In this document: piece by piece, positions 28,432 to 37,020 of the stretch
Layout: every line of letters starts with the position of its first letter
How positions within the stretch are numbered: position 1 is the first letter of the stretch
Assembly: GCA_021850485.1 (NCBI GenBank)
Contig: JAJZLY010000001.1
Coordinates: forward strand, 1 to 64,000
DNA length: 64,000 nt
Direction of reading: 5' to 3'
Source: Bacillota bacterium
Lineage (GTDB): Bacteria > Bacillota > Sulfobacillia > JAJZYS01 > JAJZLH01
The notes under the pieces: generated by a model
Databases searched by the model: none
Seen by the model: the letters and a program-made list of their open reading frames with translations, nothing else
What the model was told of the DNA's origin: nothing
Translations under genes and position numbers: made by a program

Positions 28432-30966
28432 GTGCGATTGCTCCTGCTAGACGGCTACTCGCTGTTCAACCGAGCCTTTCACGCCTTGCCACCGTTCACC
28501 ACCAAAGACGGACAACCGACGAATGCGATCTTGGGGTTTTTCAACACCTTCAATAAGCTGATCGACGATCTGCATCCGGACGCTGCGCTGGTCGCCTTGG
28601 ACCGTCCCGGTGGCACCTTTCGCCATCAGGTGTACCAGGACTACAAGGGCACCCGGGCCGAGGCCGATCCAACGCTGATCGCCCAGATTCCGCTGTTTCT
28701 GGAGACGCTGGCGGCCTTGGACATTCCGCACCTGGGCCTGGACGGATACGAGGCCGACGACATCATGGGCACCTTGGCCAAGCGGGCGGCGGCGGATGGG
28801 GTCGATGTCGTGATCGTATCTGGCGATCGCGACCTGCTACAGCTGGTGGGACCGCAGGTCAAGGTCATGCTGTCGCGTAGCCGCGGCGAGTTCGTTCTCT
28901 TAGACGAAGCCGGGGTCAAAGAGTTTATGGGTGTCGAGCCGGCCAGGATCACCGATCTCAAAGCCCTGACCGGTGACAGCTCGGACAACATTCCCGGCGT
29001 CAGAGGCATCGGCGATAAGACAGCGCTCGCCCTGCTGGCAGGCGGGAAGGGTCTGGACCGTCTGCTGGCCGACCCAGACGCTATGCCCGCCGGTCGGGCT
29101 CGGGAGCTCCTGTTGGCCGACCAAGAGATGGCCAGGCTCTCCAAGCAGCTGGCCACCATTGTCACGGACTTGCCGCTTGATCTGGAGCTGACAGGGATGG
29201 CCTATGAGCCGCACCTGAACGCCGCCGGCCGCGCCGTCTTGGAGCGACTGGAGCTGAGAAGCCTGATCACCAAGCTTGCCGGCCAGAGCGCCAAGGCGCC
29301 GACAGCCAAGGCCGCCAGGCCTGTGCCCCGATCCGCACTGCCCAGGCCCGAGGTCAAGGTCGCGGCCGGGACCGAAGTCGCCGTCGTGGTGGACGGGGAT
29401 CAGGTGGCGGTTTGCGATCAGACGGGTAGCCGGATGATCTCTCTGGCCGAAGCAGCAGCTTGGTGGCACGAACTGCCGGGCGTCGTCATGCATGACGCCA
29501 AGCCGACCTTGCACCTGCTGGCGGAGCGCGCCGTCACGCTTCCCCGACTGGCGATGGACACCGCACTTGCCGCCTATCTCCGTGACTCGAGTCAGGGCCG
29601 CTACCCGCTGGAGCGGGTGGCCCAAGATGTGTTGAGCGAGAGCCTAGCCGAGGGTGATCTGGCCGGTCAGGCGCAAGCGGTGAGGCAGCTGGCGCCAACA
29701 CTGCTCGCCGAGATCGACCGGATGGGCCTTCGCCTGCTGCTGGATCAGGTCGAAATGCCCCTGCTGAGTGTCTTGTTCGGGATGGAGAGAAGTGGCATCC
29801 GGGTCGATGCTGATGCCTTGCAACAGCTGTCATCGGAGATGGAGCGCTCGCTGGCCAAACTCACAGAAGCCATCACCGAACTGGCCGGCTACGCGTTCAA
29901 CATCAACTCGACACAGCAGCTGGGGCAGGTCTTGTTCGACAAGCTGGGGCTGCCGGTCTTGCGCCGGAACAAGACCGGGCCGTCGACCGACGCCGATGTA
30001 CTGGAACAACTGGCGCCGATGCATGAGATCGTCGGCATGATCCTGGAACACCGCACACTGCAGAAGCTCAAGTCGACCTACACCGACGGCCTGCCCCCCT
30101 ATATTCACCCAGACGGCCGCATCCACGCTACCTTCGGCCAGATGGTGGCCGCCACCGGCCGCATCTCCTGTTCCGATCCGAACTTGCAAAACATTCCGAT
30201 TCGTCTGGAAGCAGGACGGCGCCTGCGTCGGGCATTTTTACCCAGCCGCCCGGACTGGCAGCTATTGGCTGTCGACTACTCGCAGATTGAACTGCGCCTC
30301 CTCGCCCATTTCGCCGCCGACGAAGCCCTTATGGCTGCGTTTCAGAGCGGACGCGACATTCACACCGAGACCGCTGCCGAAGTCTTCGCCGTCTCGGCCG
30401 ACCAGGTCACCCCGGAACTGCGGCGTCAGGCCAAGGCCGTCAACTTTGGCATCATCTACGGCATCTCCGATTTCGGGCTGGCCCGGGATCTGGGTGTCGA
30501 CGTGGCCACCGCCCACCAGGTGATCGAGCGCTACTTCAGCCGGTTTCCAGCGATTCGTGCCTACCTGGAGCAGACGGTCGAAAGTGCGCGCCAGACTGGC
30601 TATGCCACGACGATCCTGGGACGGCGGCGACCGCTGCCGGACATCCGAGCCAAAAACGCCAACTTGCGAAAATTCGCCGAGCGCACTGCCATGAACACTC
30701 CGCTGCAAGGTTCAGCCGCAGACATCTTAAAGCTGGCGATGGTGCAGGTGGCCTCGGGCTTGGCCACTCACAAGCTCGGTGACCGGTTGCTCCTAACCGT
30801 GCACGACGAGTTGATTTTGGAGGGGTCTGCGGCCGAGTTGGCGGTGATGGCGCCATTGGTGCGAGGGGCCATGGAGCAGGCGGTGGAGCTCAGGGTCCCG
30901 CTGGCCGTTGAGGTCAAGGCCGGCGCCACTTGGTACGACGTGCAGCCGATCGGCTCAGATGCCTGA
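28432..30966 (+). CDS. polA: DNA polymerase I
   Basis: 844 aa. The N-terminal 5'-3' exonuclease (LLLDGYSLFNRAFHALPP, YEADDIMGTLA, LTGDSSDNIPGVRGIG) and the C-terminal polymerase (DYSQIELRLLAHFA, RRQAKAVNFGIIYGIS, LLTVHDELILE) are intact. The middle 3'-5' exonuclease domain is degenerate: the DxE position reads VVVDGDQVAV, and the other acidic ligands are not evident, as in Bacillus and Thermus Pol I. GTG 28432 follows AGGAGGG; the frame extends back through the tRNA gene and cannot be used. It overlaps mutM by 8 bp. Confidence 0.97.
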   Translation: MRLLLLDGYSLFNRAFHALPPFTTKDGQPTNAILGFFNTFNKLIDDLHPDAALVALDRPGGTFRHQVYQDYKGTRAEADPTLIAQIPLFLETLAALDIPHLGLDGYEADDIMGTLAKRAAADGVDVVIVSGDRDLLQLVGPQVKVMLSRSRGEFVLLDEAGVKEFMGVEPARITDLKALTGDSSDNIPGVRGIGDKTALALLAGGKGLDRLLADPDAMPAGRARELLLADQEMARLSKQLATIVTDLPLDLELTGMAYEPHLNAAGRAVLERLELRSLITKLAGQSAKAPTAKAARPVPRSALPRPEVKVAAGTEVAVVVDGDQVAVCDQTGSRMISLAEAAAWWHELPGVVMHDAKPTLHLLAERAVTLPRLAMDTALAAYLRDSSQGRYPLERVAQDVLSESLAEGDLAGQAQAVRQLAPTLLAEIDRMGLRLLLDQVEMPLLSVLFGMERSGIRVDADALQQLSSEMERSLAKLTEAITELAGYAFNINSTQQLGQVLFDKLGLPVLRRNKTGPSTDADVLEQLAPMHEIVGMILEHRTLQKLKSTYTDGLPPYIHPDGRIHATFGQMVAATGRISCSDPNLQNIPIRLEAGRRLRRAFLPSRPDWQLLAVDYSQIELRLLAHFAADEALMAAFQSGRDIHTETAAEVFAVSADQVTPELRRQAKAVNFGIIYGISDFGLARDLGVDVATAHQVIERYFSRFPAIRAYLEQTVESARQTGYATTILGRRRPLPDIRAKNANLRKFAERTAMNTPLQGSAADILKLAMVQVASGLATHKLGDRLLLTVHDELILEGSAAELAVMAPLVRGAMEQAVELRVPLAVEVKAGATWYDVQPIGSDA

Positions 30967-31798
30967 ACTGCCAGAAGTCGAGATTGTCCGCCGCACCCTG
31001 AGCCCCTTGCTTGGCCAGCGGATGATGGCGGTCAGTGTGTCTGGACCCGACGTGATCCGGGGGCTAAGTGCCGAGGCGTTTGCCGCACAGCTGGTTGGCC
31101 GCCAGGTTGACAGCTTGGAGCGCAGAGGCAAGTACCTGCTGATCGGACTGACACCCAAGGCAACGGTCTTGGTCCATCTGCGCATGACCGGGCGCCTGCG
31201 ATTGGCAGACGCTACGGCGCCGCTTGAGCGGCACACGCACGTGCGCATCGCCCTGGAGAGCGGCGGGGAACTACGCTATACAGACCAACGACGATTCGGC
31301 GGCTTCTGGGTGGTGGGGGAAGGAACGGTGCCAGACGGCTTCAGAACGCTGGGCCCAGAGCCGCTCTCTGGGGATCTGGCGGCGGGCCACGTGCATCAGA
31401 AGCTGAGCCGGCGCTCGGGCCCAATCAAGGCTGCTCTTCTCGATCAGAGGCTGATTGCCGGCATCGGCAACATCTATGCCGACGAGTCTTTGTTCAGGGC
31501 GAGGCTGCACCCGGCCACCCCGGCGCACACCCTGAGTGAAGCCGACGTCGGACGCCTGCTGACGGCCGTGCGCCAGACCCTTGCCAGTGCGATCGATCAT
31601 CACGGTACCACCATCTCGGACTTCCTAGACGGGCGGGGCGAACCTGGCCTCAACGCCCAGCAACTCAAGGTGTACGGCCGCCAAGGGCTGAGTTGCGAGG
31701 GATGCGGCGGCGTAATCGAGAAGATAAGGATCGCAGGGCGGGGTACGCACTACTGCCCGAGCTGTCAGCAGCCGCCCCGGATCAGAAAGGTGCGATGA
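30959..31798 (+). CDS. mutM: Formamidopyrimidine-DNA glycosylase MutM/Fpg
   Basis: Removes 8-oxoguanine and FapyG and cleaves the strand. The N-terminal MPELPEVEIVRR supplies the catalytic Pro1 and Glu2; the H2TH region contains GIGNIYADESLF; the C-terminal zinc finger is C-x2-C...C-x2-C (CEGCGG...HYCPSC). 279 aa is normal. polA-mutM-coaE is the Bacillus order. Confidence 0.97.
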   Translation: MPELPEVEIVRRTLSPLLGQRMMAVSVSGPDVIRGLSAEAFAAQLVGRQVDSLERRGKYLLIGLTPKATVLVHLRMTGRLRLADATAPLERHTHVRIALESGGELRYTDQRRFGGFWVVGEGTVPDGFRTLGPEPLSGDLAAGHVHQKLSRRSGPIKAALLDQRLIAGIGNIYADESLFRARLHPATPAHTLSEADVGRLLTAVRQTLASAIDHHGTTISDFLDGRGEPGLNAQQLKVYGRQGLSCEGCGGVIEKIRIAGRGTHYCPSCQQPPRIRKVR

Positions 31799-31802
31799 GC
31801 AA

Positions 31803-31997
31803 ATGGAGACCGTGGTGTTGGAGTACCGGGACGAGGAGAGTGCCAAGGCGGACTTGGAGCTGTTGTGGGCTAAGTCGGGCGTGACCGGCGAGATCTTGCG
31901 CAAGCCCGACAATGACGGCACCTGGTATCTGGAGGTGACGGCGGAGGGGGACATTCCGCCGGCACTGTTTGCCAAGTTAAAGGGGCGGCGGCCATAG
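31803..31997 (+). CDS. Small protein of unknown function, 64 aa
   Basis: Acidic, well-composed reading frame between mutM and coaE: METVVLEYRDEESAKADLE, a central Gly and an LEVTAEGDIPPALFAKLKG end. The alternation of beta and helical stretches suggests a small alpha/beta domain. Only 4 bp from mutM and 4 bp from coaE, so it is in the operon. Ribosome site AAGGTG at 31786-31791. Family not recognised. A hypothetical or membrane gene (ytaF in Bacillus) occupies this place in the related operon, but this one is unrelated. Confidence 0.7.
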   Translation: METVVLEYRDEESAKADLELLWAKSGVTGEILRKPDNDGTWYLEVTAEGDIPPALFAKLKGRRP

Positions 31998-32001
31998 CCC
32001 C

Positions 32002-32601
32002 ATGGCACGGCGAATTGGCCTGACCGGCGGCATCGCCTCCGGAAAGAGCGCGGCGGCGGCCGTGATGGCGACCTTGGGAGCAGTCGTGATCGACGCCGAT
32101 CTGATCGCCCATCAAGTCACTGACCCAGGCGGCTCGGTCTTCGAGCAGGTCAGTCAGGGCTTTCCTCAGGTCGTGTTGGAAACAGGGTGGTTAGATCGCC
32201 GAGAACTCGCCCGCATCGTGTTCAGCGACCCCGCGGCAAGAGAGCGGCTCAATGCGATCGTCCATCCGGCGGTGCGTCAGCGGATGAACACCCTGGCTCG
32301 AGAGGCTGAGTCGACCGGCGCCGCAGCGATCGTCATGGAGATTCCGCTACTGGTCGAGAATCATCTCGAGCAGTACATGGACGAAGTGTGGCTGATTGAG
32401 GTGTCTGCAGACACTCAAGTCAGCCGCCTGATGGCGCGCAGCCATCTGAGCGAGGAGCAAGCCCGAGCCCGCATCGCTACCCAGATGCCCAATGCCGAAA
32501 AGCGCCCCTACGCCCAAGTCGTGATCGAGAACGAGGGTAGCCTGGAGCAACTCGCCGCCAGCATCCGTGCCTTGTGGCGTCAGCGGGGCCTGGCACAATG
32601 A
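32002..32601 (+). CDS. coaE: Dephospho-CoA kinase
   Basis: Last step of coenzyme A synthesis. P-loop GLTGGIASGKSAAA, then VVIDADLIAHQV and the lid HLSEEQARARIATQMP are typical. 199 aa. coaD, the preceding step, lies at 62.9 kb. End of the polA-mutM-orf-coaE operon; a tRNA promoter follows. Confidence 0.95.
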   Translation: MARRIGLTGGIASGKSAAAAVMATLGAVVIDADLIAHQVTDPGGSVFEQVSQGFPQVVLETGWLDRRELARIVFSDPAARERLNAIVHPAVRQRMNTLAREAESTGAAAIVMEIPLLVENHLEQYMDEVWLIEVSADTQVSRLMARSHLSEEQARARIATQMPNAEKRPYAQVVIENEGSLEQLAASIRALWRQRGLAQ

Positions 32602-32664
32602 GGCCGACCCCCAAAACACACGGTGCGGCCACCAGATCAGATGGTGGAGCGCTGAGGAACCTTG

Positions 32665-32673
32665 TGATACAAT
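32665..32673 (+). promoter_or_regulatory. Extended -10 promoter for the tRNA-Leu pair
   Basis: TGATACAAT (32665-32673): TG extension plus TACAAT (5 of 6). The tRNA begins 11 bp later. The -35 region is weak. Confidence 0.6.
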
Positions 32674-32683
32674 CCGGCTCTGA

Positions 32684-32769
32684 GCCGAAGTGGTGAAACG
32701 GCAGACACGCGGCGTTCAGGGCGCCGTGAGCGCAAGCTCGTGGGGGTTCAAATCCCCCCTTCGGCACCA
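32684..32769 (+). tRNA. tRNA-Leu (anticodon CAG)
   Basis: Same acceptor as the tRNA at 28303 (GCCGAAG/CTTCGGC, CCA encoded). Anticodon stem CGGCG/CGCCG, anticodon CAG at 32717-32719, long variable arm, T loop TTCAAAT. Reads CUG, the main Leu codon in GC-rich genomes. Confidence 0.96.
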
Positions 32770-32777
32770 GGTCTCCA

Positions 32778-32863
32778 GTCGGGATGGCGGAATTTGGCAG
32801 ACGCGTACGCTTGAGGTGCGTATGGGGAAACCCGTGGGGGTTCGAGTCCCCCTCTCGACACCA
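32778..32863 (+). tRNA. tRNA-Leu (anticodon GAG)
   Basis: Acceptor GTCGGGA pairs with TCTCGAC (one G-U pair), CCA encoded. Anticodon stem TACGC/GCGTA, anticodon GAG at 32813-32815, long variable arm, T loop TTCGAGT. Reads CUC/CUU. Only 8 bp after tRNA-Leu(CAG), so both come from one transcript. Confidence 0.96.
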
Positions 32864-32871
32864 GTCTTGAT

Positions 32872-32913
32872 CCCATGACAAGGCCCCTCCTGCGGGAGGG
32901 GCCTTGTCATGGG
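32872..32913 (+). terminator. 19-bp perfect hairpin after the tRNA-Leu pair
   Basis: Arms 32872-32890 and 32895-32913 pair perfectly around the loop TGCG. The core is AAGGCCCCTCC/GGAGGGGCCTT. There is no T-tract. Likely terminator or processing stem for the tRNA transcript. Confidence 0.7.
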
Positions 32914-32945
32914 CAGTGCCGACACGCTCGTCGGGCGGAGCGGGT

Positions 32946-32951
32946 TACAAT
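32946..32951 (+). promoter_or_regulatory. Probable -10 element for msrA
   Basis: TACAAT (5 of 6) 35 bp before the msrA ATG; the -35 box is not clear. Confidence 0.4.
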
Positions 32952-32986
32952 CAGCAAGGACGAACGATCCGAAACGGAGGCGCAAG

Positions 32987-33538
32987 ATGGCCCAGACACA
33001 GACGGCGACTTTGGGCGGGGGCTGCTTTTGGTGTCTGGAGCCGCTGTTCGGCCAGGTGGCCGGGGTCCTCGAGGTGACCCCTGGCTACGCCGGAGGCAAG
33101 CATCCCAATCCGACCTATGAGCAGGTGTGTTCCGGCACCACCGGCCACGCTGAGGTTTGTCAGATCCGGTTCGATCCTGCCCGGATCGCCTACAAAGACC
33201 TGCTCGAGGTGTTTTTTGCGGTCCACGATCCTACCACTGCAGATCGCCAGGGCGCAGACGTTGGCCATCAGTATCGCTCGGTCATCTTCTACCACGACCT
33301 CGAGCAGAGGGCATGCGCAGAAGACTTGATCGAGTGTCTGCCGCTTGATCCGAGTTGGGCTCAGACTCAGGTGGTGACTGAGCTGGAACCGTTTACGGCC
33401 TTCTATCCAGCCGAGTCCTATCATCACGAGTACTTTGCCAAGAACCCGAACCAGGCCTACTGTCGGATCGTGATCAGCCCGAAGGTCGCCAAATTCAAAA
33501 AACAGTTCGCCGAACGGCTGGACAGTGCCGATCGGTGA
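32987..33538 (+). CDS. msrA: Peptide methionine-(S)-S-oxide reductase MsrA
   Basis: Repairs oxidised methionine. The active site is GGGCFWCLEPLF (catalytic Cys in GCFW), followed by TPGYAGGKHPNPTYEQV and GADVGHQYRSVIFY. 183 aa, single domain (no MsrB fusion). ATG 32987 lies 6 bp after CGGAGG; the open frame upstream has no site. Monocistronic, convergent with the GNAT gene. Confidence 0.96.
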   Translation: MAQTQTATLGGGCFWCLEPLFGQVAGVLEVTPGYAGGKHPNPTYEQVCSGTTGHAEVCQIRFDPARIAYKDLLEVFFAVHDPTTADRQGADVGHQYRSVIFYHDLEQRACAEDLIECLPLDPSWAQTQVVTELEPFTAFYPAESYHHEYFAKNPNQAYCRIVISPKVAKFKKQFAERLDSADR

Positions 33539-33569
33539 AGCAGCGGCCGGGCGAAAGCACGTGTTGCGG

Positions 33570-34058
33570 CTAGAGTTCTTTGGCCAGTTCCAGTTCGTCG
33601 TGGATGGGGATGCCACCGTCGCCGACCAGCGGAATCTCTGGTTTGAGTCGGCGTGCTCGATCCACGGCGCCCCGGTGCACCGCGATCTGGCGGTAGCCGC
33701 GGTGCAGGTAGAATCGAAGGGCATTTCGGTTGTCGTTGGTGGTCACCAGCCACACCCGGTGGCAGGCGGCAGCTTGGGCATGCGCCTCGACCGCCGCCAG
33801 TAGAGCTGAGCCCACGCCCTGTCGCCTCAGCGTACTGTCTAGACTCACCACTTCGCACTGACCGGCGCTGATCTGATACGTGACCAGACCCAACCAGCGT
33901 GGGGCATCTTCGGCCACGAATCCAGCCAGCTCAGGAAGTCGGTGCACGGTGCCGGCGGAGACCATGGTCACGCCGCCCCAGTGGGCCAGCGCAAAGGCGG
34001 CGACGACAGCCGAGTCCTCGCTGACCAGCGGTCGCACAGGAAACGGCTGGCCTGCCAT
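33570..34058 (-). CDS. GNAT-family N-acetyltransferase
   Basis: 162 aa. The acetyl-CoA loop is LRRQGVGSALLAAVEAHA (Q/R-x-x-G-x-G/A) and the next helix includes NALRFYLHRGYRQIA. The N-terminal part contains FALAHWGG. Substrate unknown. ATG 34058 has GAGAGGG 7 bp upstream. It follows the membrane-protein gene at 34060 by one base and may be co-transcribed with it. Confidence 0.87.
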   Translation of the reverse strand: MAGQPFPVRPLVSEDSAVVAAFALAHWGGVTMVSAGTVHRLPELAGFVAEDAPRWLGLVTYQISAGQCEVVSLDSTLRRQGVGSALLAAVEAHAQAAACHRVWLVTTNDNRNALRFYLHRGYRQIAVHRGAVDRARRLKPEIPLVGDGGIPIHDELELAKEL

Positions 34059-34059
34059 C

Positions 34060-35019
34060 TCAGTACCCTCTCACTGGGGTAGGCTCCGGCGGTGTCTGGC
34101 TTGGGTTGGCCGACAGGCGCTGGTGCTTTCTTTCCACATATGCAGCCGCCACCAGCAGCAGCCAGACCGCTCCGGTATTCGGATCGGTGCCAGCACCGCT
34201 GAATAAGGCGCCGAAATTCTCGCCAATCCACCACGTGAACAGCCCGACTGCGGCCGCCAACGCCCAGGCCCAGCCGGATGGCGCCCGCAACAAGGAGATG
34301 CCCAGCGCAGCCATGGCCAACACCAGGAGGCTGTTCAGGAGGATCGGGTGGGCGCCGCCAAAGCGGGCCACGGCGTTGATCGGTGCCGTCACGAATCCCT
34401 GGCGGGTCAACACGGCAGCCCCCAGAAAGGTGAGCGATTGGCTGCGGGCGGACCAGAAACTTGGAAATGCCTGCAATCCCGCGCCGATCAACCAGGTCCA
34501 ACCCAGCCATCTGGCCAGCCGCCCGGATCGGCCTCCGGCCTGCCACCAGCCAATCGGCTGCAGGAGCAGGCCAGCGATCAGGGCATAGAGGCAGGCAGCT
34601 CCCGGGCCACCGGACACGAGACTGATGTCTAGGCCGAACAGCCCGCCGGCCCACTCGCCAAAGAACCAAATCACGGCAGCCACTGGCAGCGATCCGACCA
34701 CCACATATCGGCCCCAGTGGCGGTTTTGACCCAGGATCAACCCGCCGCCGATGCCGATTTGAACTGCCGCCAACAGGGCATCGGCGAGCAGCGCACTGTG
34801 TGAGGTGTACAGCCACTGGATCACGCCGTCGTTGATCAGAGAAACCATCCAGGCAGGCTGCCCCCAGCCGCCCATCGCCACCACGTCCAGCATGTTCATG
34901 TACATGTTGGGCTGTAGCGCCAGCAGTCCGTCCAGCAGCCAGAGCGCGGCCAGCCCGGCCCACAGCAGACTGCGGGCAGGGACAGTGCCGGCCGGGGACA
35001 CTCGAACCGGTGCGCACAT
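34060..35019 (-). CDS. Multi-pass membrane protein of unknown function, 319 aa
   Basis: About eight hydrophobic segments, the first being SLLWAGLAALWLLDGLLALQ. Conserved-looking loops include QPNMYMNMLDVVAMGGWG and WIGENFGALFSGAGTDPNTG. The Glu-Asn-Phe-Gly loop and Asp-Pro-Asn suggest a conserved functional site, but no family is recognised. ATG 35019 lies 9 bp after GAGGAGG. An extended -10 element lies just upstream. Confidence 0.75.
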   Translation of the reverse strand: MCAPVRVSPAGTVPARSLLWAGLAALWLLDGLLALQPNMYMNMLDVVAMGGWGQPAWMVSLINDGVIQWLYTSHSALLADALLAAVQIGIGGGLILGQNRHWGRYVVVGSLPVAAVIWFFGEWAGGLFGLDISLVSGGPGAACLYALIAGLLLQPIGWWQAGGRSGRLARWLGWTWLIGAGLQAFPSFWSARSQSLTFLGAAVLTRQGFVTAPINAVARFGGAHPILLNSLLVLAMAALGISLLRAPSGWAWALAAAVGLFTWWIGENFGALFSGAGTDPNTGAVWLLLVAAAYVERKHQRLSANPSQTPPEPTPVRGY

Positions 35020-35042
35020 CGTGTTGCGCCTCCTCGGGGCGC

Positions 35043-35053
35043 AGTATAGCATC
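35043..35053 (-). promoter_or_regulatory. Extended -10 promoter for the membrane protein at 34060
   Basis: On the minus strand, TGCTATACT: TG extension plus TATACT (5 of 6), about 24 bp before the ATG. No convincing -35, which extended -10 promoters do not need. Confidence 0.45.
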
Positions 35054-35164
35054 GGAACGGGCTCGTAGAGACGCCAAGAGCGGCACCTGGTGCCCTGGTT
35101 GTGGTTTCGCCCCAAGCGCCAAAGCGCCTGAGTCAGCGCACCAGTGCGGTGGGGGTGATGTGCG

Positions 35165-36451
35165 GTGGCAGGCGGATCGCCTCGGCGGCCATGGCGGCTG
35201 GCGGCACGATGGACGGAGCTCGATGTGGTCGCCCGCCGACTGATCTCCGCTCGCTTCCTGCGGGCCATCGGTCAGGGTGCGCTGGCCGTCGACTTCACCT
35301 TGTACTTGCGCGCCCTGCACTGGGGTGCGGTTGCCATTGGGCTGTTGCTGATGGCTGGTGCACTGTGCGGTGCGGGCCTCAGCCTGGCCGTGGGGCTCGG
35401 GTCAGACCGCATTGGCCGGCGGGCCTTCCTGTGTGTCTACGAGGGCGGCTTGACCTTGGGGCTGGTGGCCCTGCTGGTGGCACCATCCACGGCTGTGTTG
35501 ATCGTCGTCGCCGCCATTTTCGGATTTGGCAGAGGCGCCAACGGCGCCTCTGGTCCGTTTGCACCGGCTGAACAGGCATGGCTGGCGCAGGTGGTCGCCG
35601 AGGGGCGGCGGGGGCGAATTTTTAGCCTGCAAAGCGGGCTGCAGTTTTGGGGCATGGCAATCGGATCAGTGCTGGCGGCTGTGTTGATCCACCTGATCCC
35701 AGGCGCCCAAGGAGCAGCGGCATTCCTGCCGATCTTTTACCTAAATCTCGCTCTGGCCGCTGTCAACCTGATTCAGATCGTCACCCTGCGTGAGGTCCGG
35801 CTGCAGTCGGCGAGTGCGGCAGATCAGCCTACAAGCGTCGAGCAGGCAGAGCAGCACCGCGTGCTCGGTTCAGAGAATCGCGCACTGGCCCTGCTGGCCA
35901 CAGTGAACATGGTGAACGCCCTCGGCATCGGCCTGGTGGCACCGCTGCTGCCCTATTGGTTCTCGGTGCGTTTCGGCGTTGGCCCGGATCTGATCGGCCC
36001 GGTCTACGCCCTCACCTTTGTCCTGACTGGCGCGTCGACGATGGCTGCGGGATGGCTGTCAGAGCGCATCGGCATCATCCGGTCGATCGTCTGGCCTCGT
36101 TTCATTGGTGTCGCCCTGTTGGTGGCCATTCCTCTGCTGCCCAGTTTCAGCTGGGCAGCTGTGGCCTATGTCGTCCGTTCTGTGGTCAACCGCAGCTCGG
36201 TGGGTGTCCGCCAGGCCTTCGGTGTGAGCCTGGTGCGCGACCATCGGCGCGGTTTCGCCAGCAGCCTGAACACCATCTCGCAGACGGTGCCAGCGGCGCT
36301 AGGGCCCGCCATCGGCGGATTGCTGATTGCTGCCGGCGCACTGGTCTGGCCCTTTCTGATCGCAGCCGGTTTGCAACTGGGCTATGTGGTGTTATTTCCC
36401 CGGCTGCTCGGGCCCTATGAGCCCGGCAGGATGACCGCAGGCGAGCCCTGA
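35165..36451 (+). CDS. Major facilitator superfamily transporter
   Basis: 428 aa with twelve predicted membrane segments and the MFS loop signature after helix 2 (GLGSDRIGRRAFLCVYE) and its partial repeat after helix 8 (GWLSERIGIIRSIVWPRF). A hydrophilic central loop lies near residues 215-240. Drug-efflux or sugar substrates cannot be distinguished. GTG 35165 is used; a later GTG at 35225 is possible. The 3' end overlaps the convergent GNAT gene by 37 bp. Confidence 0.87.
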   Translation: MAGGSPRRPWRLAARWTELDVVARRLISARFLRAIGQGALAVDFTLYLRALHWGAVAIGLLLMAGALCGAGLSLAVGLGSDRIGRRAFLCVYEGGLTLGLVALLVAPSTAVLIVVAAIFGFGRGANGASGPFAPAEQAWLAQVVAEGRRGRIFSLQSGLQFWGMAIGSVLAAVLIHLIPGAQGAAAFLPIFYLNLALAAVNLIQIVTLREVRLQSASAADQPTSVEQAEQHRVLGSENRALALLATVNMVNALGIGLVAPLLPYWFSVRFGVGPDLIGPVYALTFVLTGASTMAAGWLSERIGIIRSIVWPRFIGVALLVAIPLLPSFSWAAVAYVVRSVVNRSSVGVRQAFGVSLVRDHRRGFASSLNTISQTVPAALGPAIGGLLIAAGALVWPFLIAAGLQLGYVVLFPRLLGPYEPGRMTAGEP

Positions 36452-37020
36452 GCCGGCTTGAGAGGACCGGGCCACTGGGCAGCTGCGAGTTGGTACACCA
36501 CCAAGGGGATCCAGTGGTCGACGAACCATTCGCCCTCGCTCAGGACGCCGACCCGGCTGAAACCGAGCCTCTCCGCCACCCGCTGGCTACGCCGATTGGC
36601 TTCGGCTGTGCGGATGCCAATGGTGTTCAGACCCAGTGTCAAAAACGCCTGATCTAGCACGGCGCAAGCGCTGCGGGTGACCAGTCCGCGGCCCTCAAAG
36701 CCCTGGCCCAGCCAGTAGCCAATATCCGCTTCCCGCTCCGGCCAGCGGATTGGGTGATAGCCGATCACACCGGCAAGCTGACCGCCCCACCAGATGCCGA
36801 ACTGCGTGCCGTTGCCAGCGGACTCTTGGGCCATGGCCTGGCGGACGAATTCCAAGGTGGCGGCGCGGTCGGCAGTGGTGTGAATCCACGGCATCCACGG
36901 CGCCAGATGGGCGCGGCTGGACTGAGTCAGGGCAAAGATGGAATCAGCGTGCTGTGGGCGGACCGGCCGTAGCTCGAGTGGCTCAGTGGGGAGTACCGGC
37001 TCGCCCACCGGACCACTCAC
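36415..37020 (-). CDS. RimJ/RimL-type GNAT acetyltransferase
   Basis: 201 aa. LELRPVRPQHADSIFAL starts the fold; IGYWLGQGFEGRGLVTRSACAVLDQAF is the RimJ/RimL acetyl-CoA loop; ANRRSQRVAERLGFSRVG closes it. Such enzymes acetylate ribosomal-protein or other N-termini or small amines. The GTG start overlaps the VOC stop (GTGA), so these two form a unit. Confidence 0.88.
   Translation of the reverse strand: MSGPVGEPVLPTEPLELRPVRPQHADSIFALTQSSRAHLAPWMPWIHTTADRAATLEFVRQAMAQESAGNGTQFGIWWGGQLAGVIGYHPIRWPEREADIGYWLGQGFEGRGLVTRSACAVLDQAFLTLGLNTIGIRTAEANRRSQRVAERLGFSRVGVLSEGEWFVDHWIPLVVYQLAAAQWPGPLKPAQGSPAVILPGS

Noticed and set aside
34060-35320. Longer or alternative minus-strand frames over the membrane protein
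   Set aside because: The longer N-terminus is Arg/His-rich and precedes the promoter; the other frame lacks membrane helices.
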